From Halapricum desulfuricans (GTDB lineage Archaea; Halobacteriota; Halobacteria; Halobacteriales; Haloarculaceae), in contig NZ_CP064788.1 in the NCBI RefSeq assembly GCF_017094525.1, positions 2,093,030 through 2,157,029 on the forward strand: DNA of 64,000 bases, in the 5' to 3' direction. The notes under the pieces are model-generated. The model saw only the letters and a program-made list of their open reading frames with translations. It had not been told where the DNA came from and did no database searches. Within the stretch, counting starts at the first letter, position 1. Every line of letters begins with the position of its first letter. Position numbers and translations under genes: made by a program. Below, in pieces: positions 1 to 9,171 of this stretch.

Positions 1-273
1 CAGCAGATACGGAATCGTGCCGACGACAGCGGCCGTGAGCCACGCCAGCGACACGAACACCAGCGCCTCCCGGGGACCGATGTCGGGATCCGTATCGATC
101 CGCTCGAGCGCGAACCCAAGCGTCGTGACGAAAACGATAGAGAGCGCGAACACCCAGATGTCCTCCATATACACGACTGCGACGAACAGCGGCACGAACA
201 TCGTGACGGCGAGATACTTGAGGCCAGTGCCGAGAAGGCCGACACTCGCCTGCCAGTCCACTCGCCACGACAT
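1..273 (-). CDS. trkH: TrkH family potassium uptake protein, N-terminal part (cut by window edge)
   Basis: Reading the minus strand from the ATG at 273 gives 91 residues, open to the window edge. They include hydrophobic segments (about residues 14-34, 37-55 and 70-91) and the family-like end GTIPYLL, as in the first helices of TrkH/KtrB potassium channels. In this family the protein forms the membrane pore for K+ uptake and is gated by a cytoplasmic TrkA ring. It lies 80 bases downstream of trkA on the same strand, so the two probably form one unit. The potassium filter loops lie outside the window, so the call rests on this N-terminus, the context and the second trkH at 5527. A plus-strand open frame over the same bases looks like a shadow. 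Confidence 0.8.
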   Translation of the reverse strand, partial: MSWRVDWQASVGLLGTGLKYLAVTMFVPLFVAVVYMEDIWVFALSIVFVTTLGFALERIDTDPDIGPREALVFVSLAWLTAAVVGTIPYLL

Positions 274-353
274 ACGGGGAGGGAATCATTTCTGAGGTAT
301 CAAAGTATCGAAACGGTGGCCAGTGATGCGTACGAACTCTATCGCTTCCGGCT

Positions 354-1685
354 TCAGATCAATTCCATCGTCTCCTCGACGATCTCCTGTGCAGCAAAGA
401 CCACGATGTGATCGTCCTTCTCGATGACCGTGTCGCCACGCGGAATCACGTATGTTCCATCGCGGGCGATCGCGCCGATTACGACGCCGTCGGGGAGATC
501 TCTGATAGACTGACTGATCGGCCGATCCAGTAGCACGCTGCCGCTATCGACTTCGACTTCGATGACTTCCGCACGGTCGTGCTCGATGATGGCGACGTTC
601 TCGGCGTGTTGCTCTCGGGTGAACCGCGTAATCTCCTCGGCGATGGCTTCGCGGGGATTGACAGCGACGTCCACGCCGACGGCCTCGAAGAGGTCGCTGT
701 AATCGCCGTCTTCGACGACTGCGATAGAACGAGCGGCACCGAGTCGTTTTGAGAGGAGTGCCGAAAGGAGGTTCCGCTCGTCGCTGTCGAGCGTCGCGAT
801 GGCGACGTCGACGTCACCGATGTGTTCGCGCAAGAGGAACTCCTGGTCGGTCGGATCGTTCTGTAGCACGGTCGTCTTCGGGAGGGTCTCGGCCAGATAC
901 CTGGCTCGTTCCGGGTCGGGCTCAACGAGGCGGTTCGGGGTTCCCTTCTCATCGAGGAGTCTGGCCACCTCAAGCCCGATCTCGTTCCCGCCGACGATCA
1001 ACACGTCAGAGACGCCGTCGACGTCCGGTTCGATCGTCTGTGCGAAATCGCTGATGCTCCCGGGTGAACCGATCACGACCACGTCATCGTCGGTCTGCAA
1101 GCAGGTGTCACCACTCGGGATCACGACCTCGTCGTCTCGGATGATCGCCGCGAACGTTAGTGAATCGAACGTGTCGGCCTCCGCGACGGACATCCCGGTG
1201 ACCGGCGTCTCGTCGGTGATCCGGAATTCCGCCATCTGGATGAGACCGTCGGCGAACCGATCGACGTCCTCGGCACCGGGGAGCCCGATCACGCGGACGA
1301 TGCTCTGGGCGGCGAGCAAGTTCGTCCCGACCATGAGGTCGATCCCGAGTGCGCCTTTGGACTGACTCCAGGTGTCCAGAAACTTCGTGTTGCGGATGCG
1401 AGCGATCGTGAACGCGTCCGAGATCGTCTTGGCGGTCCCACAGGAAACGATGTTCGTCTCGTCGTCGTCCGTGCAGGCGATGAGGAGATCGGCGTCGTCG
1501 ATACCGGCCTCACGAAGCGTCTTCACGGACGCTCCGTCGCCTTCGACAGCCAGGACGTCGAGCGAATACGTCAGCGTGTCCACTCGCTCGCTGTCCAGAT
1601 CGATTACCATGACCTCGTGGTCACCGGCGAGACTCGCGGCGACTGACGAACCGACCTCGCCTGCACCGACGATCACGACGCGCAT
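354..1685 (-). CDS. trkA: TrkA potassium uptake regulator with two RCK modules
   Basis: This 443-residue protein is built as two RCK modules. The first Rossmann fold carries GAGEVG at residues 7-12, followed by a TrkA-C domain to about 215. The second Rossmann fold starts near 225 with GGNEIG, and a final TrkA-C domain ends the protein. TrkA proteins bind NAD(H) or ATP/ADP and gate the TrkH pore from the cytoplasm. The tandem arrangement is the usual full-length TrkA form, unlike the single-module 228-residue TrkA at 4844. The second dinucleotide motif departs from GxGxxG, so the second module may not bind nucleotide in the same way. It is transcribed toward the partial trkH at the left edge. 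Confidence 0.93.
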   Translation of the reverse strand: MRVVIVGAGEVGSSVAASLAGDHEVMVIDLDSERVDTLTYSLDVLAVEGDGASVKTLREAGIDDADLLIACTDDDETNIVSCGTAKTISDAFTIARIRNTKFLDTWSQSKGALGIDLMVGTNLLAAQSIVRVIGLPGAEDVDRFADGLIQMAEFRITDETPVTGMSVAEADTFDSLTFAAIIRDDEVVIPSGDTCLQTDDDVVVIGSPGSISDFAQTIEPDVDGVSDVLIVGGNEIGLEVARLLDEKGTPNRLVEPDPERARYLAETLPKTTVLQNDPTDQEFLLREHIGDVDVAIATLDSDERNLLSALLSKRLGAARSIAVVEDGDYSDLFEAVGVDVAVNPREAIAEEITRFTREQHAENVAIIEHDRAEVIEVEVDSGSVLLDRPISQSIRDLPDGVVIGAIARDGTYVIPRGDTVIEKDDHIVVFAAQEIVEETMELI

Positions 1686-1935
1686 TGTGGGCCCCCGTAT
1701 TCAGGCATTGGGTTCGCTGTAGCAGCGGATCTTACAAGTCGATTTCCCTCTCGAACGACACACCGCGATCTAGAACTGGCGCACCGAACAGTCGCGTGTT
1801 TCTCCCTACCCCGTGATATTGGGGGAGCAGACCCGGAGCCTAGTCGAACGAATTAAGAACGCCCTCAGGTAGAGTACAGATATGAGCACCGTCCGCAGGC
1901 TGCGGCAGTCGGATTCGACACACAGGTGATCTATC

Positions 1936-2382
1936 GTGTCTGACACACTGTTCAGTCGAGTGATCGTGCCAGTTGCCAGCATAGACGACGCACGCGCGAC
2001 GACGCGGGCGCTCGCCTCCCACGTCGACAGCGTTGCCGGGACGGTCGTCGCCGTCCACGTCGTCGAGAAGGCCGGCGGTGCGCCGGACAAAGCCTCCGTC
2101 GAGCAACGCGAACGCGACACCGAGGAGATGTTCGATATCGTTCGCGCACAGCTTGAGGGATACGACGTGAACCTGGAGACGGAGATCCTGTACGGAACGG
2201 ACGTCGCGGAGACGATCGTCGAAGCTGCCCACGAGATGGACGCCTCCTCGATCGTCTTCACACCGCGGGGCGGGAGCCGCTGGATTAGGCTGCTCGCCGG
2301 GGACGTCGCGCTGTCGCTGATCTCCGAGAGCGACCTCCCAGTCGTCGTCCTTCCCGACGAACCGGAGGTCGAAGACGGATGA
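1936..2382 (+). CDS. Universal stress protein (UspA family), single domain
   Basis: The 148-residue product begins MSDTLFSRVIVPVAS and has the alpha/beta fold pattern of UspA proteins through to a terminal DLPVVVLP strand. The usual ATP-binding signature G-2x-G-9x-G-S is degenerate: in TPRGGSRWIRLLAGD the first Gly is Thr and the final Ser is Asp. It may therefore not bind ATP in the normal way. The start is GTG; an in-frame ATG at 1882 is followed by a stop at 1927-1929, so translation must begin after that. The stop overlaps the ATG of the amino-acid permease (ATGA at 2379-2382), which points to translational coupling. It probably acts as a soluble companion of the USP domains fused to that permease. 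Confidence 0.88.
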   Translation: MSDTLFSRVIVPVASIDDARATTRALASHVDSVAGTVVAVHVVEKAGGAPDKASVEQRERDTEEMFDIVRAQLEGYDVNLETEILYGTDVAETIVEAAHEMDASSIVFTPRGGSRWIRLLAGDVALSLISESDLPVVVLPDEPEVEDG

Positions 2383-4775
2383 GCGCAGGCGATCAGGAAC
2401 TCGCTCGGGATCTGGGCTTTCTCGAGGCCTACACGATCGGCCTGGGGACGATGATCGGGGCTGGAATCTTCGTGCTCCCGAGCATCGCCGCCAAGCAGGC
2501 CGGGCCGGCGAGCATGGTGTCGTTTTTCTTCGGCGGAATGGTTTCGTTGCTCGCGGCGCTGTCGCTGTCGGAACTGGCGACTGGCATGCCCAAAGCCGGC
2601 GGGAGCTACTACTACGTCAACCGAGCGCTTGGCCCGTTCTTCGGAAGCATTGTCGGCTGGGGGATGTGGGCCGGGTTGACCTTCGCCAGCGCCTTCTATA
2701 TGATCGGGTTCGGCCAGTATTTCCTGTCGGGACTCGGGCCCTATATCCCGTTTCTGGCGGAGAGCGAGTTCGGCATCACCGTCGCCGCGCTCGTAATGGC
2801 CGCCATGCTGACGGGCGTCAACTACTACGGCGTTAAGGAGACCGGATCGTTACAGAACGTGATCGTCCTCTCGTTGGTCGGGCTCATTCTCGCATTTCTG
2901 ACGCTGGGCGCGCTCAGCGGTCCGACGATCGGGGAGTTCAATCCCTCGGGCTGGCCCGCAGTGGCCGCGACTATCGGGACGGTATACGTCTCGTTTATCG
3001 GATTCGAGGTGATTGCCACCAGCGCCGAGGAGATCAAGAACCCGAGCCGTAACCTCCCACTGGCAATGATCGCCGCCGTCGTGACGCCGACACTGATGTA
3101 CGTCGGCGTCATGTGGGTCTCGACCGGGACGCTGTCGATCGGCGCGCTCGACGCCTCGAACATTCCGGTCGCTGACGTCGCCGCGGAGTTCCTCCGCGGG
3201 TTCGCGTCGGCGATCCCCTTCGTCTCGGTGTCGCCGGGTGCGCTCAGTACGGCCGGGTCGATAGCCATGATCGTCGGCGCAGTGCTGGCGACGATCTCCT
3301 CAGCGAACGCGTCGATTCTCTCGGCCGCACGCGTTAACTTCGCGATGGGGCGTGACAAGATCCTCGTCGAATGGCTCAACGAGGTCCACGATCGGTTCCG
3401 AACGCCGTACCGGTCGATCACCGCGACGGGGATCATCACGCTGGTCCTCATCGCTGTGGGAGCCGGGATCGGGACGCTCGCGGAGGTGGCGAGTTTCATG
3501 TATCTCGTCACGTACGCCCTGGTTCACGTCGCCGTCGTGGTGCTCCGGCGAGCCGAGCCGGCCGACTACGAGCCCACTTTCCAGATCCCGAGCGTCCTGT
3601 ACCCGTTCGTTCCGATCCTCGGCGCGCTGGCCTGTCTCGCGGTCCTCTTCCAGATGATCGTCACCTTCGAGCCGATGGTGCTTCTCGGCGAGGGGGTTGT
3701 CGGCGTCGAGATCGCGCTGCCGTTCACGATCTCGATCGTTGGCATTATCGGTATCGGAATTATCGCCGCCGGGATTGCGTGGTATTACACCTACGCTCGC
3801 GATCGCGCACCGAGTCAGAGCCTGGTCGGCGACGCGATCGCTCCGGAGCCAGCCGCAGCCACGGGCAGCGACGGTCGCTATCGGGTCGTCGTCCCGGTCG
3901 CGAACCCCGAAACCGAGCGCGATCTCCTTCGGATGGCAGCCGCGAGTGCCCACGCCCACGAGGATGACAACGCCGAACTTATTGCGGTAAACGTCATCGA
4001 GGTCCCCCAGCAGACATCGCTCTCCCAAGACGTCGCCTTCGAGGAAGAGCGGGTCGAGCGCCAGCAGGAACTGCTGTCCGCTGCTCGTGACATCGCGGCT
4101 GAGTTGGATATCGGCCTGCGAACGCGGGCGATCGTCGGCCGCGACACCGGATCAGTGATCCTCGATGTCATCGAAGAGGAGGACGCAGACCACGTCTTCC
4201 TCGGGTGGAAGGGAAGTCGAAGCACCAGAGAGCACGTGCTGGGTTCGACGATCGATCCGGTCGTCGGCAGGGCGTCGTGTGACGCGACGCTGGTAAAACT
4301 CGGGCCGGAAGAGACGCCCGGCGAGGGCGACGTTATGGTGCTCGCAGGCGAAGGTCCCCACGCTCCGGTTGCCGCTCGCCGCGCAGCCGAGTTTGTCACC
4401 ACTGCCGGCGAGGACGCGACGCTCACGCTGTTGAACGTCCAGCAACCGGAAGACGGGGACGAAGACCAGTCCCCCGAAGATCGAGGGGAGGCGTTGATCG
4501 ACGATCTGGCCGAGCGGGCGGGCATCGAGTACATGCAGTACGACCGCCAGATCGTGGTCGCGGAAGACATCGAGGCGGCGATACTCGAAGCCGCCGACAA
4601 CTACGACACGATCTGTGTCGGTGCGACGCGGTCCGGCCCGGTCACGCAGGCGGTGTTCGGATCAGTTCCCGAAACCGTCGGCGAAGAGGTCGACCGGACG
4701 GTCGTCATGGCTCGCGGTCCCGAGGAGTCGACGATGTCGATCCGCGAGGCGATCGCTCGCCGCCTCTCCGTGTAG
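2379..4775 (+). CDS. APC family amino acid permease fused to two C-terminal universal stress domains
   Basis: This 798-residue protein has about 470 residues of multi-helix APC transporter. It opens with the substrate-site pattern GTMIGAGIF in helix 1 and has a conserved SFIGFEVIATSAEE segment mid-protein. Two cytoplasmic UspA domains follow, from about residue 498 and about residue 653. The first USP domain keeps a complete ATP-binding signature, GWKG then nine residues then GS (near 608). In the second, one glycine is replaced (GATR, near 748). The family moves amino acids or polyamines across the cytoplasmic membrane; the substrate is not readable here. The fused domains probably let ATP level or stress state adjust transport. 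It overlaps the upstream usp gene by four bases. Confidence 0.9.
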   Translation: MSAGDQELARDLGFLEAYTIGLGTMIGAGIFVLPSIAAKQAGPASMVSFFFGGMVSLLAALSLSELATGMPKAGGSYYYVNRALGPFFGSIVGWGMWAGLTFASAFYMIGFGQYFLSGLGPYIPFLAESEFGITVAALVMAAMLTGVNYYGVKETGSLQNVIVLSLVGLILAFLTLGALSGPTIGEFNPSGWPAVAATIGTVYVSFIGFEVIATSAEEIKNPSRNLPLAMIAAVVTPTLMYVGVMWVSTGTLSIGALDASNIPVADVAAEFLRGFASAIPFVSVSPGALSTAGSIAMIVGAVLATISSANASILSAARVNFAMGRDKILVEWLNEVHDRFRTPYRSITATGIITLVLIAVGAGIGTLAEVASFMYLVTYALVHVAVVVLRRAEPADYEPTFQIPSVLYPFVPILGALACLAVLFQMIVTFEPMVLLGEGVVGVEIALPFTISIVGIIGIGIIAAGIAWYYTYARDRAPSQSLVGDAIAPEPAAATGSDGRYRVVVPVANPETERDLLRMAAASAHAHEDDNAELIAVNVIEVPQQTSLSQDVAFEEERVERQQELLSAARDIAAELDIGLRTRAIVGRDTGSVILDVIEEEDADHVFLGWKGSRSTREHVLGSTIDPVVGRASCDATLVKLGPEETPGEGDVMVLAGEGPHAPVAARRAAEFVTTAGEDATLTLLNVQQPEDGDEDQSPEDRGEALIDDLAERAGIEYMQYDRQIVVAEDIEAAILEAADNYDTICVGATRSGPVTQAVFGSVPETVGEEVDRTVVMARGPEESTMSIREAIARRLSV

Positions 4776-4843
4776 TCGGTAACGCGCTCTGAGTCATCTG
4801 TGAGTCGATAGTTTTTCTATCCCCTCTCCACGACCAACCGATA

Positions 4844-5530
4844 ATGTATCTCATCATCGTCGGCGCGGGCGACATCGGAACGCCCCTGATCGAGATCGCG
4901 ACTCGGTCGGGCAACGAGGTTGTCGTCATTGAACGCGACGGCGCGAAGGCCGACCGGATCGCCAGCGAATACGACTGTCTCGTTCTAAACGCAGACGCGA
5001 CGGTGCGCGAAACGCTCGAGGACGCGGGAGCCGACCGGGCCGACGCGGTCATCTCCACGACTGATCAGGACGCGACGAACGTCATGGTCTGTCTTCTCGC
5101 AAAGGAGTTCGACGTGCCGAGCATCCTGTCGGTCGTTCACAACCCCGAGCACATGAGTCTCTTCCGACAGATCGGCGTGAACACGATGGAGAACCCCCAG
5201 CAACTTATCGCCGAGCACCTCTATCGGTCCGTCGCCCGTCCCGCTATCGTCGACTACATGCGGATCAGCGAGGAGGCCGAGGTGTTCGAGATCACCGTCA
5301 CTGAGGACGCACCGATTGCCGGTCGGACACTGCAGGAGGCTGCACAGGAGGGATACCTCACCGGCGACACACTCGTTGTTGCCATCGAACGTGAAGAATC
5401 GGACAAGCCGATCACCCCACGCGGGAACACCCGAATCAAAGCCGGTGACCTGCTGACTGTCTACTCGGCGGTCGGCGCGGATCCAGAGATCACCGACATC
5501 TTCGGCCATTACGAGGACACCACGGAATGA
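4844..5530 (+). CDS. trkA: Single-module TrkA (RCK_N plus RCK_C) potassium channel regulator
   Basis: The 228-residue protein starts MYLIIVGAGDIG, a GxGxxG Rossmann nucleotide site at residues 6-11. It continues as one RCK_N domain to about 120 and one TrkA-C domain from about 135. It should assemble as a ring under TrkH and open or close the pore in response to nucleotides. Its stop overlaps the start of trkH (ATGA at 5527-5530), so the pair is coupled. A short inverted repeat with a T5 loop (4807-4821) lies 22 bases before the start, at about the TATA position, so this gene may have its own promoter separate from the usp-permease pair. It is about half the length of the other TrkA in the window. 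Confidence 0.92.
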   Translation: MYLIIVGAGDIGTPLIEIATRSGNEVVVIERDGAKADRIASEYDCLVLNADATVRETLEDAGADRADAVISTTDQDATNVMVCLLAKEFDVPSILSVVHNPEHMSLFRQIGVNTMENPQQLIAEHLYRSVARPAIVDYMRISEEAEVFEITVTEDAPIAGRTLQEAAQEGYLTGDTLVVAIEREESDKPITPRGNTRIKAGDLLTVYSAVGADPEITDIFGHYEDTTE

Positions 5531-7080
5531 ACGGGACGAAAGCGACGCTCGGACGTGACATCGGCCGGATGCTCGAAGCGCTGGCTGGACTCGTCGGCGT
5601 CACGGCGGTCGTCGCACTCGTCTGGGGAGAGTTCTACGTCGTGCCCGCGCTTGCGGTCTCGGCGGCGATCCCGTTCGGCGTCGGGTACGCGCTGACGACG
5701 CTGTTCGAAGACGCCGAGGACCCCGGGAAACTCCACGGCATGATGGTCGCGGCCTCGGGCTGGTTCGCGGTCGCGCTGTTCGGCTCGCTGCCCTTCCTGC
5801 TGGTCGCCTGGACAGTCGAACTCGATCCGGCGCTGCTCTCAGTCCCATCTTCGGCCCGGACTTCGACGCTCGCGGCGTTCACGGAGCCGCTGAACGCGTT
5901 CTTCGAGAGCATGAGCGGCTTCACCGGGACTGGGCTGACCATGACCGACAACGAGGAGGTCCTGCCCCGGACGCTGCAGTGGTGGCGGTCGTTCATCGAG
6001 TGGGTCGGCGGCGTCGGCGTGATCGTCCTGACGACGGCGATTCTCGCCCGCCCCGGCAGCGGATCGCTGACGCTCTACGAGAGCGAGGCGCGCTCGGAGA
6101 AGATCCATCCCTCCATCGTCTCAACGGTCCGGACGATCTGGTGGATCTTCGTCCTCTTCACGTTCGTCTCGATCACGCTGCTGTGGCTGGCCGGGATGCC
6201 GATCTGGGGGGCGATCAACCACGGCATGACCGGGCTGGCGACCGGCGGGTTCTCGATCACCGACAACTCCATCGCGACCTACGACAGCGTCGCGATCGAC
6301 TTCGCGCTGCTGCCGATTATGACGCTCGGCTCGATCGCGTTTCCGATCCACTTTCTCATCCTCCGGGGCGACCTGAAGAACTTCTACACCGACCTCCAGA
6401 CGCGGTGGGTACTGGGCGGGTTCACCCTCGGCTCGGCGTTCCTCTGGGCGCTGGTGTACTTCGGCGGCACCTACGGCTCGGCGTTCACGGCGTTGCGTTA
6501 CGGACTGTTCCAGTTCGTCTCGGCGATGTCCTGTACGGGCTTTCAGACTGCCGTCAGCTCGACGAACGTCGCGCTGGGCAACTGGACGGCCGCCGCACAG
6601 CTGACCGTCGCCGGCGGAATGGTGGTCGGCGCAGCCGCGGGGTCGACCGTCGGCGGGATCAAACTGATCCGGCTAGCGACGCTGATCAAGGGTATCCAGC
6701 ACCGCGTCTCCGACGTGTTCTATCCCGCATCGGCAGTCCGACGGCTTGAGATCGACGGCCGTCGGCTGGACGAGCGCGAGGCCAGACGGGAGTTCGAGGA
6801 GGCGGGGATCATCGCCGTCCTCTGGGTCGCGTTCCTCACGGTCGCGATGTTCGTATTGTTGCCCGTCCTGCCGATGAGTGAGTACACCCTCGAGAACGTC
6901 ATCTTCGAGGTCGCCAGCGCCCAGGGCAACGTGGGCCTGTCCGCGGGGATCACCGGGCCGTCGATGCCCGATCTTGGGAAGGTCATGTTCCTGTTCAATA
7001 TGTGGATCGGCCGCCTGGAGATCATCCCCGTGCTGGTGTTGCTTCGGGTAATCTTCAGGCGCGGAGGTGTCTACCGATGA
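5527..7080 (+). CDS. trkH: TrkH family potassium uptake protein
   Basis: This 517-residue polytopic membrane protein has the four pore-loop repeats of the TrkH/KtrB superfamily. They can be seen as SGFTGTGLT (about residues 131-139), GMTGLATGGFS, SCTGFQTAVSS and AQGNVGLSAG. It forms the K+ conducting subunit in the cytoplasmic membrane; haloarchaea need strong K+ uptake because they keep molar internal KCl. It overlaps trkA upstream and a 66-residue membrane protein downstream, both by ATGA, so the three are probably made together. This is the second trkH in the window; the other runs off the left edge. Confidence 0.94.
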   Translation: MNGTKATLGRDIGRMLEALAGLVGVTAVVALVWGEFYVVPALAVSAAIPFGVGYALTTLFEDAEDPGKLHGMMVAASGWFAVALFGSLPFLLVAWTVELDPALLSVPSSARTSTLAAFTEPLNAFFESMSGFTGTGLTMTDNEEVLPRTLQWWRSFIEWVGGVGVIVLTTAILARPGSGSLTLYESEARSEKIHPSIVSTVRTIWWIFVLFTFVSITLLWLAGMPIWGAINHGMTGLATGGFSITDNSIATYDSVAIDFALLPIMTLGSIAFPIHFLILRGDLKNFYTDLQTRWVLGGFTLGSAFLWALVYFGGTYGSAFTALRYGLFQFVSAMSCTGFQTAVSSTNVALGNWTAAAQLTVAGGMVVGAAAGSTVGGIKLIRLATLIKGIQHRVSDVFYPASAVRRLEIDGRRLDEREARREFEEAGIIAVLWVAFLTVAMFVLLPVLPMSEYTLENVIFEVASAQGNVGLSAGITGPSMPDLGKVMFLFNMWIGRLEIIPVLVLLRVIFRRGGVYR

Positions 7081-7277
7081 ACGTCGAACGGATCCCGCTT
7101 ATCGGACAGGTACTCGAATCGGGTGCCGACGACCGTGTACTCGACGGCCTGTTGCTGTCGGGCCCGATCGTTATCGCGCTCATCGTCCTGCTGGGGCGGA
7201 ATCTGTTGACCGAAGGGATTGCCGTGACGTATCTGCTCGTGTTCGTCGGCTACGTGGCGTATCTGGGCCTGCAGTAA
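7077..7277 (+). CDS. Small two-helix membrane protein coupled to trkH
   Basis: The 66-residue protein starts at the ATG that overlaps the trkH stop (ATGA, 7077-7080). This start is chosen over a longer in-frame extension because the extension lies inside trkH. It contains two hydrophobic segments, about residues 24-41 and 47-65, and ends YVAYLGLQ. No known family is recognised. The tight coupling to trkA-trkH suggests an accessory subunit or assembly factor of the K+ transporter, but that is inferred only from position. It ends 25 bases before the convergent formate/nitrite-type gene. Confidence 0.72.
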   Translation: MNVERIPLIGQVLESGADDRVLDGLLLSGPIVIALIVLLGRNLLTEGIAVTYLLVFVGYVAYLGLQ

Positions 7278-7302
7278 ACGTCGTCCGCGGAGGGACACCC
7301 TC

Positions 7303-9111
7303 CTAGCGTCGCCCGAACAGCCGCCGCCAGAGGCTCCGCCCGTTCGACCGCTCCGCGATGACGACCGAGGCCTCGACCTCATCGAGGATGTCCAGATGGA
7401 GCGTGTTCCGGACCAGGCGCGCGAGGACGCCCCGCTCGCTCGCCCCGAGGAACAGCATCGTGTGGTCCTCGGCCTCGCGTTCGATCGCCGCCTCGATCTC
7501 ACCGGATTCGTCGACGATCATCTCGGCGTCCTCCAGCCCGTGGTCGATCGCCCAGTTCTCGAGGAACTGCTGGCCGTCTTCGGCGTCTTCGGGGCCGTCC
7601 GCGACGTACAGCAGCGTCACCTCCGTGTCTCCGACTGACTGCAGCGCGGACGCGACTTCCGCGCTCAACTCGGCGTTGGGGCCGCCGAGGGTCGGGAGCA
7701 GGATCCGCGAGGTGTCGATCCCCTGATCGTCGACGATCAGGAAGTCACACGGGAGTCGGTTCGTGAGTTCGCCGATCGGGCGCTCGGCGCGCGCGGCGTC
7801 CCACAGACGGTCCTCGCCCCAGCCCATCACGACGAGGTCGGCGTCGTCGCGGTCGGCGATCGTGAACAGCTCCTCGAACGATCGATGGGAGACGACCGTC
7901 GAGGTCTCGACGTCGACGTCGTACGCGTCGGCGACGCTGCAAACCTCAGAGAGCAACTGATCCGACTCCTCGACGAGCTCCCGACGGGAGTCGCTGTTGT
8001 ATCGGCTCCGGGACGGCGTTTGGACGACGTAGACGGCGTGGACGACGGCCTGTTCGTGGGCGCTGGCGATGGCGCTGGCGAACTCGACCAGCGGCTGTTC
8101 CGTTCGCGGGTTCGAGATCGGGACGAGGATCCGGTAGGTTCCTTCGTCGGTGCGGGCGTGTTTCGCCGCCGTGTCGATCACGGGGACGTACGAGCGCCCG
8201 GCGATCCCGCCGAGGAACCACTCGCGGATCGACAGCCGCCGATTTGCCCCCTCGAAGCGGGCCGACTCCAGCCGGTGTTCGGTCGTCTGGAAGTAGTTGA
8301 CCACGGTCACGAGCACCACGCCACCAGCAGTATTGCCGAGCAACACCGGAATGACGAAGTCCGTCATCCCGACCAAGATCGCCAGATCGCCCACGAATAC
8401 CAGATACAGCATTTCAGTGAACGAGACGACGACGTGGAACAGACCGCCGAGCGGGATCGCGAGGAAGGCGAGGTAGACGACGACCAGCCGGGAGATCGTA
8501 TCTCGCGCGCCGTACTCGACCCAGACGACGCCGGCGACGATCAGCCCGGCGAAGGCGGCCTTGGTAAACAGCACGGCGGGCGCGGTCTCGATACCTTTAT
8601 GCGCGATGTCGTAGGCCACTGTCGCTTCAGTTCCCGAGAGGACGCCGCCGTACGCCAGCGCGGCTGCTCCGAGTGCGCCTCCCGTGAAGTTCCCGGCCAG
8701 CACGACGACCCAGTTGCGCAGCAACGCCGGGACGCTCGCGAGACGCTCGATCGTGAGCGCGACCGGCGGCAGCGTGTTTTCGGTATACAGCTGGTAGCCG
8801 CCGATGATGATGTAGATGAACCCCAGCGGATACAGCAGCGCGCTCAAGATCGGATGTCCGTCAGTCGAGGCCGTCAGTGAGACGTACAGCAGGAAGGTGA
8901 TCGTGATCGCGAACCCGGCCGCCAGCCCGCTGAAGTACAGCTCCCGGCTCCCGGAGGTGATCTCCTCGTCGGCAGCGGCGATGATCCGCTGGAACACCTC
9001 GTCGCTCGAGAACCGGTCCCGGATGACTCGACCGGCAGCGGGTGCGCCACTTCGGGAGCGCTCGACGGCTTCCCGGACGCCTTCTTCGGGATCGACTTCG
9101 TCGTCGCTCAT
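7303..9111 (-). CDS. Formate/nitrite transporter family channel fused to two universal stress domains
   Basis: The roughly 602-residue protein starts at the ATG at 9111; another in-frame ATG at 9123 is possible. Residues 40-310 hold about six hydrophobic helices with family-like stretches such as LLGNTAGGVVLV and VVLAGNFTGGALG, typical of the pentameric FNT channels for formate, nitrite or related small anions. Two UspA domains follow, from about residue 325 (YRILVPISNP) and about residue 469 (RILLPTLGGP). Both lack an intact G-2x-G-9x-G-S site: GWGEDR in the first and GASERG in the second. They may therefore sense something other than ATP, or be structural. It faces the trk genes tail to tail. 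Its upstream region holds a nested palindrome at 9172-9250. Confidence 0.86.
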   Translation of the reverse strand: MSDDEVDPEEGVREAVERSRSGAPAAGRVIRDRFSSDEVFQRIIAAADEEITSGSRELYFSGLAAGFAITITFLLYVSLTASTDGHPILSALLYPLGFIYIIIGGYQLYTENTLPPVALTIERLASVPALLRNWVVVLAGNFTGGALGAAALAYGGVLSGTEATVAYDIAHKGIETAPAVLFTKAAFAGLIVAGVVWVEYGARDTISRLVVVYLAFLAIPLGGLFHVVVSFTEMLYLVFVGDLAILVGMTDFVIPVLLGNTAGGVVLVTVVNYFQTTEHRLESARFEGANRRLSIREWFLGGIAGRSYVPVIDTAAKHARTDEGTYRILVPISNPRTEQPLVEFASAIASAHEQAVVHAVYVVQTPSRSRYNSDSRRELVEESDQLLSEVCSVADAYDVDVETSTVVSHRSFEELFTIADRDDADLVVMGWGEDRLWDAARAERPIGELTNRLPCDFLIVDDQGIDTSRILLPTLGGPNAELSAEVASALQSVGDTEVTLLYVADGPEDAEDGQQFLENWAIDHGLEDAEMIVDESGEIEAAIEREAEDHTMLFLGASERGVLARLVRNTLHLDILDEVEASVVIAERSNGRSLWRRLFGRR

Positions 9112-9171
9112 CGCCCGCAACATACCACGGCAGCGACAAGGGTGTTTCCCCTCCTGACGCAGCCCGGAGTG

